NCBI RefSeq assembly: GCF_030295745.1
Contig: NZ_AP027291.1
Coordinates: 1,054,001 to 1,118,000, forward strand
Direction: 5' to 3'
DNA length: 64,000 bases
Source: Mycolicibacterium sp. TUM20985
GTDB lineage: Bacteria; Actinomycetota; Actinomycetes; Mycobacteriales; Mycobacteriaceae
Positions 8,566 to 15,870 of the stretch are shown piece after piece. A program made the translations under genes and the position numbers. Position 1 is the stretch's first letter, and each line of letters opens with the position of its first letter. The notes below the pieces were generated by a model. It did not search any database. It was not told where the DNA came from and saw nothing but the letters and a program-made list of their open reading frames with translations.

Positions 8566-9897
8566 ATGACGAACCACCCGAGGTACTCGCCGCCACCGCC
8601 GCCCGGACATCGGCCGGGTGCGCACGAAGGCGCGGTGCCGGGCTACCCCGGCCAGCACCCGACCGGTGCGTCTCCGCAGCAGTCATTCGACTGGCGTTAC
8701 GCCACGCAACCGCCGCAGTCCTACCGTGGACCGCACGACCCCTACCGCACCGGCGATCCGACGCGGATGATGCCGCCACCGCCGGTGGCTCCCCAAAAGC
8801 GTTCCCGCGCAGGACGTTTGACGGTCGGAGCGCTCGCGATCGCCGTGGTGTCCGCTGGCATCGGTGGTGGCGTCGCGACGTTGGTGGAGCCAGGCAGGCC
8901 AGCGCTGAGTTCGTCGCTCGGCGGTGCCACACCCAGCGAACCGGCCGCGAGCCTTCCCGCTGGGTCGGTGGAGCAGGTGGCGGCCAAGGTGGTGCCCAGC
9001 GTGGTCAAGCTCGAGACCGACATGGGCAGGCAGTCCGAGGAGGGGTCGGGCATCATCCTGTCCAACGACGGTCTCATCCTCACCAACAACCACGTGGTGG
9101 CGGCGGCCAACGGCGGTCCCGGGGCGCCCGCCGGAGTGCAGACCAAGGTCACCTTCGCCAATGGCGCGACGACGACCTTCAAGGTGGTGGGCACCGATCC
9201 CAGCAGTGACATCGCCGTCGTTCAGGCCGCGGGCGCCACGGGCCTGACCCCCATCACGCTCGGATCGTCGGGCAATCTGCGGGTCGGTCAGGACGTCGTC
9301 GCCATCGGCTCACCGTTGGGGCTCGAGGGGACCGTCACGACGGGGATCGTCAGTGCGTTGAACCGGCCGGTCGCCGCGGGTGGTGACGCACAGAACCAGA
9401 ACACGGTGCTGGACGCCATTCAGACCGACGCCGCGATCAACCCGGGCAACTCGGGTGGGGCGCTGGTGAACATGAACGGCGAACTGGTCGGTGTGAACTC
9501 GGCCATCGCGACCCTCGGTGGGGACTCGGGGCAGTCGCAGAGCGGTTCTATCGGGCTCGGCTTCGCCATTCCCGTCGACCAGGCCAAGCGCATCGCCGAC
9601 GAGCTGATCCAGGGCGGCACCGCATCGCACGCCTCCCTGGGTGTTCAGGTGGGCAACGACGCCGGTGTGGACGGTGCCAAGATCGTCGACGTCACCGCCG
9701 ATGGGGCAGCAGCGTCGGCGGGCCTGCCCAGCGGTGTCGTCGTCACCAAGGTCGATGACAGGGTGATCGGCAGCGCCGACGCTCTGGTGGCGGCCGTACG
9801 CTCCAGGGCCCCTGGTGAGAAGGTCACGCTCACCTACCTCGACACCTCGGGGAAGCCGCAGACGGTGGACGTCACCCTCGGCAAGGCGCAGCAGTGA
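8566..9897 (+). CDS. pepD: HtrA-type serine protease/chaperone PepD
   Basis: 443-aa HtrA-like protein with a Pro/Tyr-rich cytoplasmic N-terminus (~1-75), one transmembrane anchor (about 85-107, LTVGALAIAVVSAGIGGGVATL), a trypsin-like protease domain, and one PDZ domain (~345-440). The catalytic triad is present: His176 (TNNHVV), Asp215 (SSDIAVV) and Ser296 (NPGNSGGALV). The ATG at 8566 is chosen over upstream in-frame TTG 8512; a purine-rich AAAGAAGAG lies about 10 nt upstream. It degrades or refolds damaged envelope proteins and feeds back on MprB signalling. Same order as Rv0983. Confidence 0.94.
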   Translation: MTNHPRYSPPPPPGHRPGAHEGAVPGYPGQHPTGASPQQSFDWRYATQPPQSYRGPHDPYRTGDPTRMMPPPPVAPQKRSRAGRLTVGALAIAVVSAGIGGGVATLVEPGRPALSSSLGGATPSEPAASLPAGSVEQVAAKVVPSVVKLETDMGRQSEEGSGIILSNDGLILTNNHVVAAANGGPGAPAGVQTKVTFANGATTTFKVVGTDPSSDIAVVQAAGATGLTPITLGSSGNLRVGQDVVAIGSPLGLEGTVTTGIVSALNRPVAAGGDAQNQNTVLDAIQTDAAINPGNSGGALVNMNGELVGVNSAIATLGGDSGQSQSGSIGLGFAIPVDQAKRIADELIQGGTASHASLGVQVGNDAGVDGAKIVDVTADGAAASAGLPSGVVVTKVDDRVIGSADALVAAVRSRAPGEKVTLTYLDTSGKPQTVDVTLGKAQQ

Positions 9898-9926
9898 CCG
9901 TCGTTTCGGGAGGTCCATTGCTGAGG

Positions 9927-10466
9927 ATGGCCGCGCCGCCGTCGGTGTCGGGATATACGGTGGCATTCATGGAACAGCCAGGGGAATTGGTGGGCCGCGC
10001 GCTGGTCGTCGTCGTCGACGACCGGACGGCTCATGGTGATGAAAAGGACCACAATGGCCCGCTGGTCACCGAGTTGTTGGGTGAGGCGGGGTTCGTCGTC
10101 GACGGGGTCGTCGTGGTCTCGGCCGACGAAGTCGAGATCCGCAATGCCCTCAACACCGCCGTCATCGGCGGGGTGGATCTGGTGGTCTCCGTGGGAGGCA
10201 CCGGCGTGACGCCGCGTGACGTCACGCCCGAAGCCACCCGGACGATTCTCGACCGCGAACTCCTCGGTATCTCGGAGGCGCTGCGCGCGTCCGGCCTGTC
10301 GGCCGGGATCGTCGACGCCGGTGTCTCGCGAGGGTTGGCCGGCATCTCGGGCAGCACGCTGGTCGTGAACATCGCCGAATCCCGCGGTGCGGTCCGCGAC
10401 GGCATGGCCACGCTGGGCCCGTTGGCCGTCCAGATCATCGGCCAGTTGTCCAGCCTGGATATCTAG
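9927..10466 (+). CDS. moaB2: Molybdopterin adenylyltransferase-like MoaB2
   Basis: 179-aa MogA/MoaB-fold protein that would adenylylate molybdopterin. Motifs: GRALVVVVDDRTAHGD near the N-terminus, the substrate loop VVSVGGTGVTPRDVTPEAT, and SRGLAGISGSTLVVNIAESRGAVRDG near the C-terminus. Start is uncertain: ATG 9927, TTG 9918 after a GGGAGG site, GTG 9894 overlapping the pepD stop, or ATG 9969. The first two best fit the ~181-aa M. tuberculosis Rv0984. Its place in the mprAB-pepD block is conserved although no link to envelope stress is obvious. Confidence 0.88.
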   Translation: MAAPPSVSGYTVAFMEQPGELVGRALVVVVDDRTAHGDEKDHNGPLVTELLGEAGFVVDGVVVVSADEVEIRNALNTAVIGGVDLVVSVGGTGVTPRDVTPEATRTILDRELLGISEALRASGLSAGIVDAGVSRGLAGISGSTLVVNIAESRGAVRDGMATLGPLAVQIIGQLSSLDI

Positions 10467-10592
10467 CGTCTTGGTGCCCTCGAAGTGGGCGGGCGACGGC
10501 GGGTCGCACGCACCCCGCGAGCTTGCCTTGCCGTCAATCCGGAAGAACCTTCGCCAGATTGTGTTAACGGGGCGTGAACGGCTATCCGACGC

Positions 10593-10616
10593 CCAGTGTG
10601 ATCTTCGTCACACTGG
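10593..10616. promoter_or_regulatory. CRP/Crp-type palindrome
   Basis: Perfect inverted repeat with 9-bp arms CCAGTGTGA and TCACACTGG separated by 6 bp, containing the mycobacterial Crp consensus TGTGA-N6-TCACA. It ends 9 bp before the start of the 52-aa gene and overlaps its GGAG ribosome site. Binding there would repress that gene unless the site serves transcription further downstream; as RNA it would also fold over the ribosome site. Confidence 0.7.
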
Positions 10617-10625
10617 AGCATCGGC

Positions 10626-10784
10626 ATGACACCACAGCACCCAAAAAAGGATCATTCAGTTAACGAGATCTTCGGTAATTCGCTACCCGAAACCACCAAG
10701 GACGAATGGGACGACACCCGGCCCGAAGGTGCGGCCGATCGCGACGAGTGGTTGCGGGATAACGTCCCACCGCACCACGGCTGA
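10626..10784 (+). CDS. Small conserved-type hydrophilic protein (52 aa)
   Basis: 52-aa acidic protein starting MTPQHPKKDHSVNEIFGNSL, rich in Asp, Glu and Trp (DEWDDTRPEG, RDEWLRDNVPPHHG), with no membrane segment or cysteine. A GGAG lies 8 nt upstream. The even composition and repeated DEW motif argue for a real gene. Function unknown. The CRP-type palindrome just upstream suggests cAMP-linked control. Confidence 0.65.
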   Translation: MTPQHPKKDHSVNEIFGNSLPETTKDEWDDTRPEGAADRDEWLRDNVPPHHG

Positions 10785-11160
10785 GCTGTCGTTTTCCCGC
10801 CTGCGCCTGAGATATCCAGTGGCTGAACACAACCCCCGGCGCCCCTTGCTATGCGGGGGTTGAGCCGCATCCGGTCCTCGGGCTGCGCTCGGCGGACCGC
10901 GCGCCTTCCCCGCCGACGCCTTCGGGCAAACTATGCCCGGCGCTCGGCGCGGCTGGCCGTCGGGATGTGTACGCGTTGCCCGCCGGATGCCTCGCCGTTA
11001 TGTTTCTGCTGTCAACGATGAGCAATTCGTAAGAACAACATGTGAGGTTTTTAATTCCCCTCACATGAAGGGCTTGCGGGGTGTCAGGCTTAGCGGTAGA
11101 GCCGGGCACTCACAGGAAACGGCGGACCCCGAGGGTTCGTCACGACAAGCTAGGGAGAAC
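10785..11160. other. Intergenic region before the porin gene
   Basis: 376 bp with no convincing gene; a frame open from 10933 into the porin gene has atypical Arg-rich composition and lacks a plausible start. It holds a perfect hairpin (see 11039-11067) and a ribosome site AGGGAG 5 nt before the porin ATG. Long upstream regions with distal promoters are known for msp genes; no promoter was pinned down here. Confidence 0.6.
11039..11067. promoter_or_regulatory. Inverted repeat in the porin leader
   Basis: Perfect 9-bp arms CATGTGAGG and CCTCACATG separated by an AT-rich 11-nt spacer, about 95 bp before the porin start. Could be a regulator site or an RNA hairpin in the leader; it is unlike a Crp site, which has a 6-bp spacer. 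Confidence 0.45.
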
Positions 11161-11784
11161 ATGAAGGCAATCAGTCGGGTGCTGGTCGCTCTGGTAGCTG
11201 CGCTAGCGGCGCTTCTTACCAGCACGGGCACCTCTCACGCAGGTTTGGACAACGAGCTGAGCCTGGTCGATGGCCAGGACCGGACCCTGACGGTCCAACA
11301 GTGGGACACCTTCCTCAACGGTGTGTTCCCGCTCGACCGCAACCGCCTCACCCGCGAGTGGTTCCACTCGGGCCGGGCCAAGTTCATCGTCGCCGGCCCC
11401 GGCGCCGATGAGTTCGAGGGCACGCTGGAACTGGGCTACCAGATCGGCTTCCCCTGGTCGCTGGGCGTTGGCATCAACTTCAGCTACACCACACCGAACA
11501 TCCTGCTCGACGACGCGACGCCGGCGAACCCGCTGCAGGTCATCACCCCGAACCTGTTCCCGGGTGTGTCCATCAGCGCTGACCTCGGCAACGGCCCCGG
11601 TATCCAGGAAGTGGCGACCTTCTCGGTCGACGTCTCCGGTCCCTCGGGTGGGGTCGCGGTCTCGAACGCTCACGGAACGGTCACCGGCGCTGCCGGCGGC
11701 GTGCTCCTGCGTCCGTTCGCACGGCTCATCGCGTCGACGGGTGACAGCGTCACCACGTACGGCGAACCGTGGAACATGAACTAA
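11161..11784 (+). CDS. MspA-family outer-membrane porin
   Basis: 207-aa porin, nearly identical by eye to MspA of M. smegmatis: a 27-residue Sec signal peptide ending TSHA, then mature GLDNELSLVD through GEPWNMN. MspA-type proteins form octameric channels across the mycolic-acid outer membrane for small hydrophilic solutes. The constriction loop differs: Asp90 and Asp91 (mature numbering) are kept, position 93 is Thr instead of Asp, and the following segment is 4 residues shorter than in MspA. ATG with AGGGAG upstream; a strong terminator follows. By recalled synteny (near mprAB-pepD-moaB2) it corresponds to the mspC position of M. smegmatis; the paralogue name is not assigned. Confidence 0.95.
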   Translation: MKAISRVLVALVAALAALLTSTGTSHAGLDNELSLVDGQDRTLTVQQWDTFLNGVFPLDRNRLTREWFHSGRAKFIVAGPGADEFEGTLELGYQIGFPWSLGVGINFSYTTPNILLDDATPANPLQVITPNLFPGVSISADLGNGPGIQEVATFSVDVSGPSGGVAVSNAHGTVTGAAGGVLLRPFARLIASTGDSVTTYGEPWNMN

Positions 11785-11800
11785 CTCCCTAGTTCATCGA

Positions 11801-11834
11801 GAACAGCCCCCGGCCATTGGGCCGGGGGCTGTTC
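11801..11834. terminator. Bidirectional terminator between porin gene and mscL
   Basis: Perfect 15-bp stem, GAACAGCCCCCGGCC with its complement, around an ATTG loop, followed by CTCGTT. It sits between convergent genes, 17 bp after the porin stop and 14 bp before the mscL stop, so it can serve both strands. Confidence 0.85.
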
Positions 11835-11847
11835 TCGTTGGTGGCCG

Positions 11848-12294
11848 TTACCGGTCGGCGCTCGTGTACGTCGCCGTGTCCGGGCTGGGTCCCGTGCCGG
11901 GTCCGGTGACGGTCTCGGCGCTGGTGCCGTCCTTCATGAGATTGCGGATCTCGGTGAGCAGGCTCAGCTCGGTGTCCTGGGCCTGCTCGACCTCGCCCTT
12001 CTTGCGCAGCCGGTTGTAGGGCATGACCACCAGGAAGTACACGACCGCGGCCACCAGGATGAAGTTGATGGCCGCGGAGATCAACAGGTTCAGATCGATG
12101 ATCTGCCCGCCGCCGATATCGACCTGCAGCACGCCGACGTCGGTACCGCTGGCACCGATGCGGCTGGTCAGCGGCGTGATGATGGCATCGGTGAACGTCT
12201 TGACCAGCGCTGCGAACGCGGTGCCGATGACCACGGCGACGGACAGGTCGACGATGTTGCCTCGAGAGAGAAACTCCTTGAAACCCTTTAGCAC
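11848..12294 (-). CDS. mscL: Large-conductance mechanosensitive channel
   Basis: 148-aa MscL, the pentameric channel that opens under membrane tension during hypo-osmotic shock. N-terminal helix [26 protein letters not shown]1 about residues 15-43, periplasmic loop, TM2 about 68-90, and a charged cytoplasmic helix ([25 protein letters not shown]). Length and sequence match M. tuberculosis Rv0985c, here with a slightly longer Gly/Pro/Thr tail. Convergent with the porin gene. Confidence 0.97.
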   Translation of the reverse strand: MLKGFKEFLSRGNIVDLSVAVVIGTAFAALVKTFTDAIITPLTSRIGASGTDVGVLQVDIGGGQIIDLNLLISAAINFILVAAVVYFLVVMPYNRLRKKGEVEQAQDTELSLLTEIRNLMKDGTSAETVTGPGTGPSPDTATYTSADR

Positions 12295-12380
12295 GCCAGT
12301 TCCCTTCTCTGTGTCGACGGCCGCTTGCCGGACCGCTGGCGGTCCACGCTAGCCCCGGGACGATCCGCGATGCGGTGATG

Positions 12381-13052
12381 TCAGTGAAACGTCAGCGTCA
12401 TCGCCTGTGACAACGAGGCGCCGGCTACCTCATTCGCCGCCGAGACGGGTAGCGCGATCAATACGACGCCGTCGCGGCGCACGTCCTGCGTCTTGGCGGA
12501 TACCAGGACCACCACGGCATTGCTGGCGACCACTCGTGGCCGCGCCTCGGCGGGGTCGCTGCCCAGCGAGGCCCCGGACGGCGCCGAGAGGGCCAGCACG
12601 TCGACGACGTCGCCCGCGCGCACCAGGTCGAGGAGCGCGGCGTCGGCCGGATGGATGGGCACGATGCGCGAGTCCGGCCCGGCGGCCGCGTCGGCGAGTC
12701 GCGAACCGAGCACCCTGACGTCGGTGAGCACCTCGCCTCGCCGCGCGGGACCGGTGAGCGTCGCACCGATCAGATCGGTGGGGTCGGTCTGCGAGCCATC
12801 CGGAATGCTTGTCGCCGAATGCGATTCGAGCCGGAGGTCATCGACGGCCAGTTCGACGCCCGGAGCCAGGTCGCGCGCCGCCACGACGACGTCGGCTCGG
12901 CCGTCCCTGGGATCCGGGCGCAGTGCCGCCGCGGCGGCCAGCAGGACCAGGGCTGCCGCCGCCACGCGCCGAGCCATCAGCGTCCGCGTCCAGTCCGGCC
13001 GGAGCCCGTGGACGACGCGAGACGTCAGCGTCGGATTGAGCGATTCCCCCAT
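12381..13052 (-). CDS. SAF-domain (CpaB/RcpC-like) protein, Rv0990c homologue
   Basis: 223-aa protein with one N-terminal transmembrane helix (about residues 28-46, VAAAALVLLAAAAAL) followed by an SAF/CpaB-type domain (VVAARDLAPGVELAVDDLRLE, then GEVLTDVRVLG) and an RcpC-like tail (IVPIHPADAALLDLVRAGDVVDVLAL). CpaB proteins belong to Flp/tad pilus assembly, but no pilus genes are near. It is downstream of the Ruc chaperone gene and probably co-transcribed, as Rv0990c is with Rv0991c, both reported in the HrcA heat-shock regulon. Its function in mycobacteria is unknown. Confidence 0.8.
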   Translation of the reverse strand: MGESLNPTLTSRVVHGLRPDWTRTLMARRVAAAALVLLAAAAALRPDPRDGRADVVVAARDLAPGVELAVDDLRLESHSATSIPDGSQTDPTDLIGATLTGPARRGEVLTDVRVLGSRLADAAAGPDSRIVPIHPADAALLDLVRAGDVVDVLALSAPSGASLGSDPAEARPRVVASNAVVVLVSAKTQDVRRDGVVLIALPVSAANEVAGASLSQAMTLTFH

Positions 13053-13116
13053 GCCGCCACGCTAGGCAGCGGGTGCGCGGAGCGGGAGGGGGTGCGGAAC
13101 GGCCTGTGGATAACTT

Positions 13117-13494
13117 CTAGCTGGAAGCTGCGGCGGTGGAGCTCGGCTTGCCCGAGGATCCCGAGCTGGAGCCGGACTTGTCCGAACCGGCTGACGTCTT
13201 CTCCGCCGGCTTCGACTTCTCGGCGGGCTTGTCGGCGGACTTCTCCGCGGGCTTGTCCGAGGAGGGGGACGACGATTCACCGCTATTGCTCGAGCCGTTG
13301 ATGGTGCTCGCGGACGTGTCGCGGCTGTCGTTGCGGTAGAAACCACTGCCCTTGAAGACCACGCCCACGGAGCCGAAGAGCTTGCGCAACCTGCCCGAGC
13401 ACTTCGGGCACGTCGTCAGGGCATCGTCCGTGAACGCCTGCACCGCGTCGAAGCGGTTGTCGCACTCGGTACATGCGTACGAATAGGTCGGCAC
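13117..13494 (-). CDS. ruc: FmdB-type zinc-ribbon chaperone Ruc (Rv0991c homologue)
   Basis: 125-aa protein. N-terminal FmdB zinc ribbon (residues 1-~45) with CTECD and CPKC pairs binding one zinc, followed by a disordered Ser/Lys/Pro tail with repeated DKPAEKSADKPAEKSKPAEK units. The GTG start (MPTYSYACTECD) is chosen because this is the invariant FmdB N-terminus; the frame upstream is not conserved-looking. M. tuberculosis Ruc is an oxidation-activated holdase: disulfide formation releases zinc and turns on chaperone activity. A CIRCE-like element 30 bp upstream suggests HrcA control. The tail is longer than in the ~110-aa M. tuberculosis protein. Confidence 0.87.
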   Translation of the reverse strand: MPTYSYACTECDNRFDAVQAFTDDALTTCPKCSGRLRKLFGSVGVVFKGSGFYRNDSRDTSASTINGSSNSGESSSPSSDKPAEKSADKPAEKSKPAEKTSAGSDKSGSSSGSSGKPSSTAAASS

Positions 13495-13523
13495 CAAAAC
13501 CTCCGCGAAATGACGAAAACTTG

Positions 13524-13550
13524 TTAGCACTCTAGCTGCCCAAGTGCTAG
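13524..13550. promoter_or_regulatory. CIRCE-like element (HrcA operator)
   Basis: TTAGCACTC-N9-AAGTGCTAG against the consensus TTAGCACTC-N9-GAGTGCTAA: left arm perfect, right arm 7 of 9, spacer exactly 9. It lies 30 bp before ruc on the minus strand and overlaps the longest possible start of the divergent nuclease gene. Matches the reported HrcA regulation of Rv0990c-Rv0991c. Confidence 0.8.
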
Positions 13551-14260
13551 AACCGCTACGTGGGCCGGGTCATTCCGCGGCGATGGTCGCGATCGCCGCC
13601 GTCATCGTCATCGGTGCCGTCGTGTGGCTTCGGGTTCCCGTGGAGTCCGAGCGGCCGGCGCCGGCCACCCCGGCACAGGCCTCCGCCGACGTCCGATACG
13701 ACCAGACGAGAGCCGACGTCGGACGGCTCGAGGTCACGAGCCGGCGGGCGGCGTCGGACTTCGCGCGGTCCCGATTCGGCGAGGCCTGGAGCGACGACGT
13801 CGACGTCGAGTTCGGCCACAACGGCTGCAACACCCGCGACGACATCCTGCGTCGGGACCTCATCGACCTGACCATGCGGCCGGGCACGTGCTTCGCCCAG
13901 AGCGGGACGCTGCTCGACCCCTACCGCAACGAGGCGATCGCGTTTCAGCGCGGCCCGGACACCTCCGGTGCGGTCCAGATCGACCACGTCGTCTCGCTGT
14001 CGGACGCCTGGTACAAGGGCGCCGCCGATTGGGACGACCGGCGTCGGCGCGACTTCGCCAACGATCCGCGCAACCTGCTGGCCGTCGGGGGAGATGCCAA
14101 CTTCGACAAGGCGTTTCGTGATGCCGCGAGCTGGCTGCCGCCCAACGCGGCGTTCCGGTGCGAGTTCGTGGCGCGGCAGGTGGCGGTGAAGATGGCCTAC
14201 CGGCTGGGGGTGTCGGCCAAGGAGAAGCGGGCCATGGAGCGGGTGCTCGCCGGCTGCTAG
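13544..14260 (+). CDS. Membrane-anchored or secreted HNH nuclease (DUF1524 type)
   Basis: 238-aa protein. An N-terminal hydrophobic helix (MVAIAAVIVIGAVVWL, residues 14-29) is a signal or anchor. The C-terminal half is a GmrSD/DUF1524-type HNH nuclease: IDHVVSLSDAW (metal-binding Asp-His), FANDPRNLLAV, and the N/K pair in GDANFDKAFRD. One disulfide is likely (GCNTRDD with GTCFAQ). Such exported actinobacterial nucleases may scavenge extracellular DNA. Start uncertain: GTG 13544 lies inside the CIRCE element, ATG 13583 begins directly at the hydrophobic helix and is more plausible. Its stop overlaps the convergent fthC gene by 4 bp. Confidence 0.83.
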   Translation: MLEPLRGPGHSAAMVAIAAVIVIGAVVWLRVPVESERPAPATPAQASADVRYDQTRADVGRLEVTSRRAASDFARSRFGEAWSDDVDVEFGHNGCNTRDDILRRDLIDLTMRPGTCFAQSGTLLDPYRNEAIAFQRGPDTSGAVQIDHVVSLSDAWYKGAADWDDRRRRDFANDPRNLLAVGGDANFDKAFRDAASWLPPNAAFRCEFVARQVAVKMAYRLGVSAKEKRAMERVLAGC

Positions 14261-14844
14261 CGCGCTCCGCCGAGTGCGATCAGGCCACGACCGGGAGTCA
14301 GGGCATGGGTCATCGGTACGTCGTGGGATTCGCCGGGGAGGTGGGCGACGATCTCGTCGTCGCGGACCACGGCGATGATCCGCGCGGCCCGATCCGCCAG
14401 CGTCAGCGAACGGTCGTAGAAGCCCGCGCCCCGGCCGAGTCGGACGCCGGCGCGGTCGACGGCGAGAGCCGGGACGATGACCGCCGTTGCGGCACCGATT
14501 GCCGCCGCTGGTAGCCAGGGCGGGGGTGGTTCGCGCAGCCCGAAGGGAGCCGCGACCAGCTCACCGCGAAACTCACCCCAGCTCAGCGGCATCGGGCGGC
14601 CGTGTTCGTCGTCGCGGGCGACGGGTAGCAGCACCTTTGCGCCGGCCACCAACAGCGCGTCGAGCATGGCGGGCGAACCGGGTTCGGAGCCGACGGGGAC
14701 ATAGGCACACATGGTCGTTCCCGGTTGCGCCAGCTCGGCGACGTAAGCGCGCAGCGCGTCGCTCTCGGCGCGGCGCACCTCGGTGGCAACGCCGCGGCGA
14801 GCCGACAGAATGGCGGTGCGGAGTTCCGCCTTCGTCGCCTGCAT
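14257..14844 (-). CDS. fthC: 5-formyltetrahydrofolate cyclo-ligase
   Basis: 195-aa enzyme converting 5-formyl-THF to 5,10-methenyl-THF with ATP. Family motifs: basic N-terminus (TKAELRTAILSARR), the folate-binding segment WGEFRGELVAAPFGLREPP, and the ATP-loop region RAGVRLGRGAGFYDRSLT with the typical GxGxGxYD pattern. C-terminal DVPMTHALTPGR matches the family ending. Corresponds to Rv0992c by position. Divergent from galU with a 73-bp gap. Confidence 0.93.
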   Translation of the reverse strand: MQATKAELRTAILSARRGVATEVRRAESDALRAYVAELAQPGTTMCAYVPVGSEPGSPAMLDALLVAGAKVLLPVARDDEHGRPMPLSWGEFRGELVAAPFGLREPPPPWLPAAAIGAATAVIVPALAVDRAGVRLGRGAGFYDRSLTLADRAARIIAVVRDDEIVAHLPGESHDVPMTHALTPGRGLIALGGAR

Positions 14845-14917
14845 GGCTTCACGATGTCACGCCGCAGATCGAAGGCTTGCCGGGTTGCGTGGTGCCGATG
14901 CCATTAGGGTGTGAACG

Positions 14918-15832
14918 ATGACCACACGGGCTCTGGTGCCGATCCCGCGCACCGCGATCGTTCCGGCAGCAGGTTTGGGAACGCGCTTCCTACCTGCGAC
15001 GAAGACGGTGCCGAAGGAGTTGCTGCCCGTCGTCGACACCCCGGGTATCGAACTCGTCGCGGCCGAGGCCGCCGAGGCGGGTGCCGAACGGCTCATCATC
15101 GTCACCTCGGCCGGCAAGGACGGCGTCGTCGCGCACTTCGTCGAGGACCTGGTCCTCGAGGGCACGCTCGAAGCCCGCGGCAAACAGGTGATGCTGGAGA
15201 AGGTGCGTCGCGCACCGGCGCTGATCAAGGTCGAGTCCGTGGTCCAGGCCGAACCGTTGGGCCTTGGGCACGCGGTGAGTTGCGTCGAGCCGAGCCTCGA
15301 CGATGACGAGGACGCGGTGGCGGTGCTGCTGCCCGATGATCTGGTGCTGCCGACCGGTGTCCTCGAGACGATGTCGAAGGTGCGCGCCAAGCGCGGGGGA
15401 TCGGTGCTGTGCGCGATCGAGGTGCCCGCCGACGAGATCAGTGCCTACGGCGTGTTCGACGTCGAGGTGGTACCCGACGCCGTGAACCCGAATGTGTTGC
15501 GCGTCAAGGGCATGGTGGAGAAGCCGAAGGCCGAGGACGCGCCGTCGCTGTATGCCGCGGCAGGACGATACGTCTTGGACCGCGCGATCTTCGACGCGCT
15601 GCGCAGGGTGCAGAAGGGTGTTGGCGGTGAGATTCAGCTGACCGATGCGATTGCCCTGCTCATCGAGGAGGGCCACCCGGTACACGTCGTCGTGCACCGC
15701 GGACGCCGACACGACCTGGGAAATCCCGGCGGATACCTCAAGGCTTGTGTTGACTTTGCGTTGGAGCGTGACGACTACGGACCCGAACTGCGGCGCTGGT
15801 TGGTCGAGCGGTTGGGTCTTGGCGCCAACTGA
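14918..15832 (+). CDS. galU: UTP-glucose-1-phosphate uridylyltransferase
   Basis: 304-aa nucleotidyltransferase making UDP-glucose for cell-wall glycans, trehalose and polysaccharides. The signature VPAAGLGTRFLPATKTVPKEL begins at about residue 12, followed by TSAGKDGVVAHF, the metal/UTP motif LLPDDLVL, and VEKPKAEDAPS. An AGGGTGTGAACG stretch just before the ATG leaves little room for a leader, so the transcript may be short-leadered. First gene of the conserved galU-glp-rimJ-glpR group. Confidence 0.95.
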   Translation: MTTRALVPIPRTAIVPAAGLGTRFLPATKTVPKELLPVVDTPGIELVAAEAAEAGAERLIIVTSAGKDGVVAHFVEDLVLEGTLEARGKQVMLEKVRRAPALIKVESVVQAEPLGLGHAVSCVEPSLDDDEDAVAVLLPDDLVLPTGVLETMSKVRAKRGGSVLCAIEVPADEISAYGVFDVEVVPDAVNPNVLRVKGMVEKPKAEDAPSLYAAAGRYVLDRAIFDALRRVQKGVGGEIQLTDAIALLIEEGHPVHVVVHRGRRHDLGNPGGYLKACVDFALERDDYGPELRRWLVERLGLGAN

Positions 15833-15870
15833 CTAGCGTGGAGGCTCCGCGACTGGAGAAAGGCACACGA

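Noticed and set aside
11039..11067. Reading the porin-leader inverted repeat as a Crp site
   Set aside because: It contains TGTGA and TCACA, but the spacer is far longer than the 6 bp required.
10933..11160. In-frame 76-residue extension of the porin
   Set aside because: Arg-rich, atypical composition; the signal peptide begins at 11161 with its own ribosome site, exactly as in MspA.
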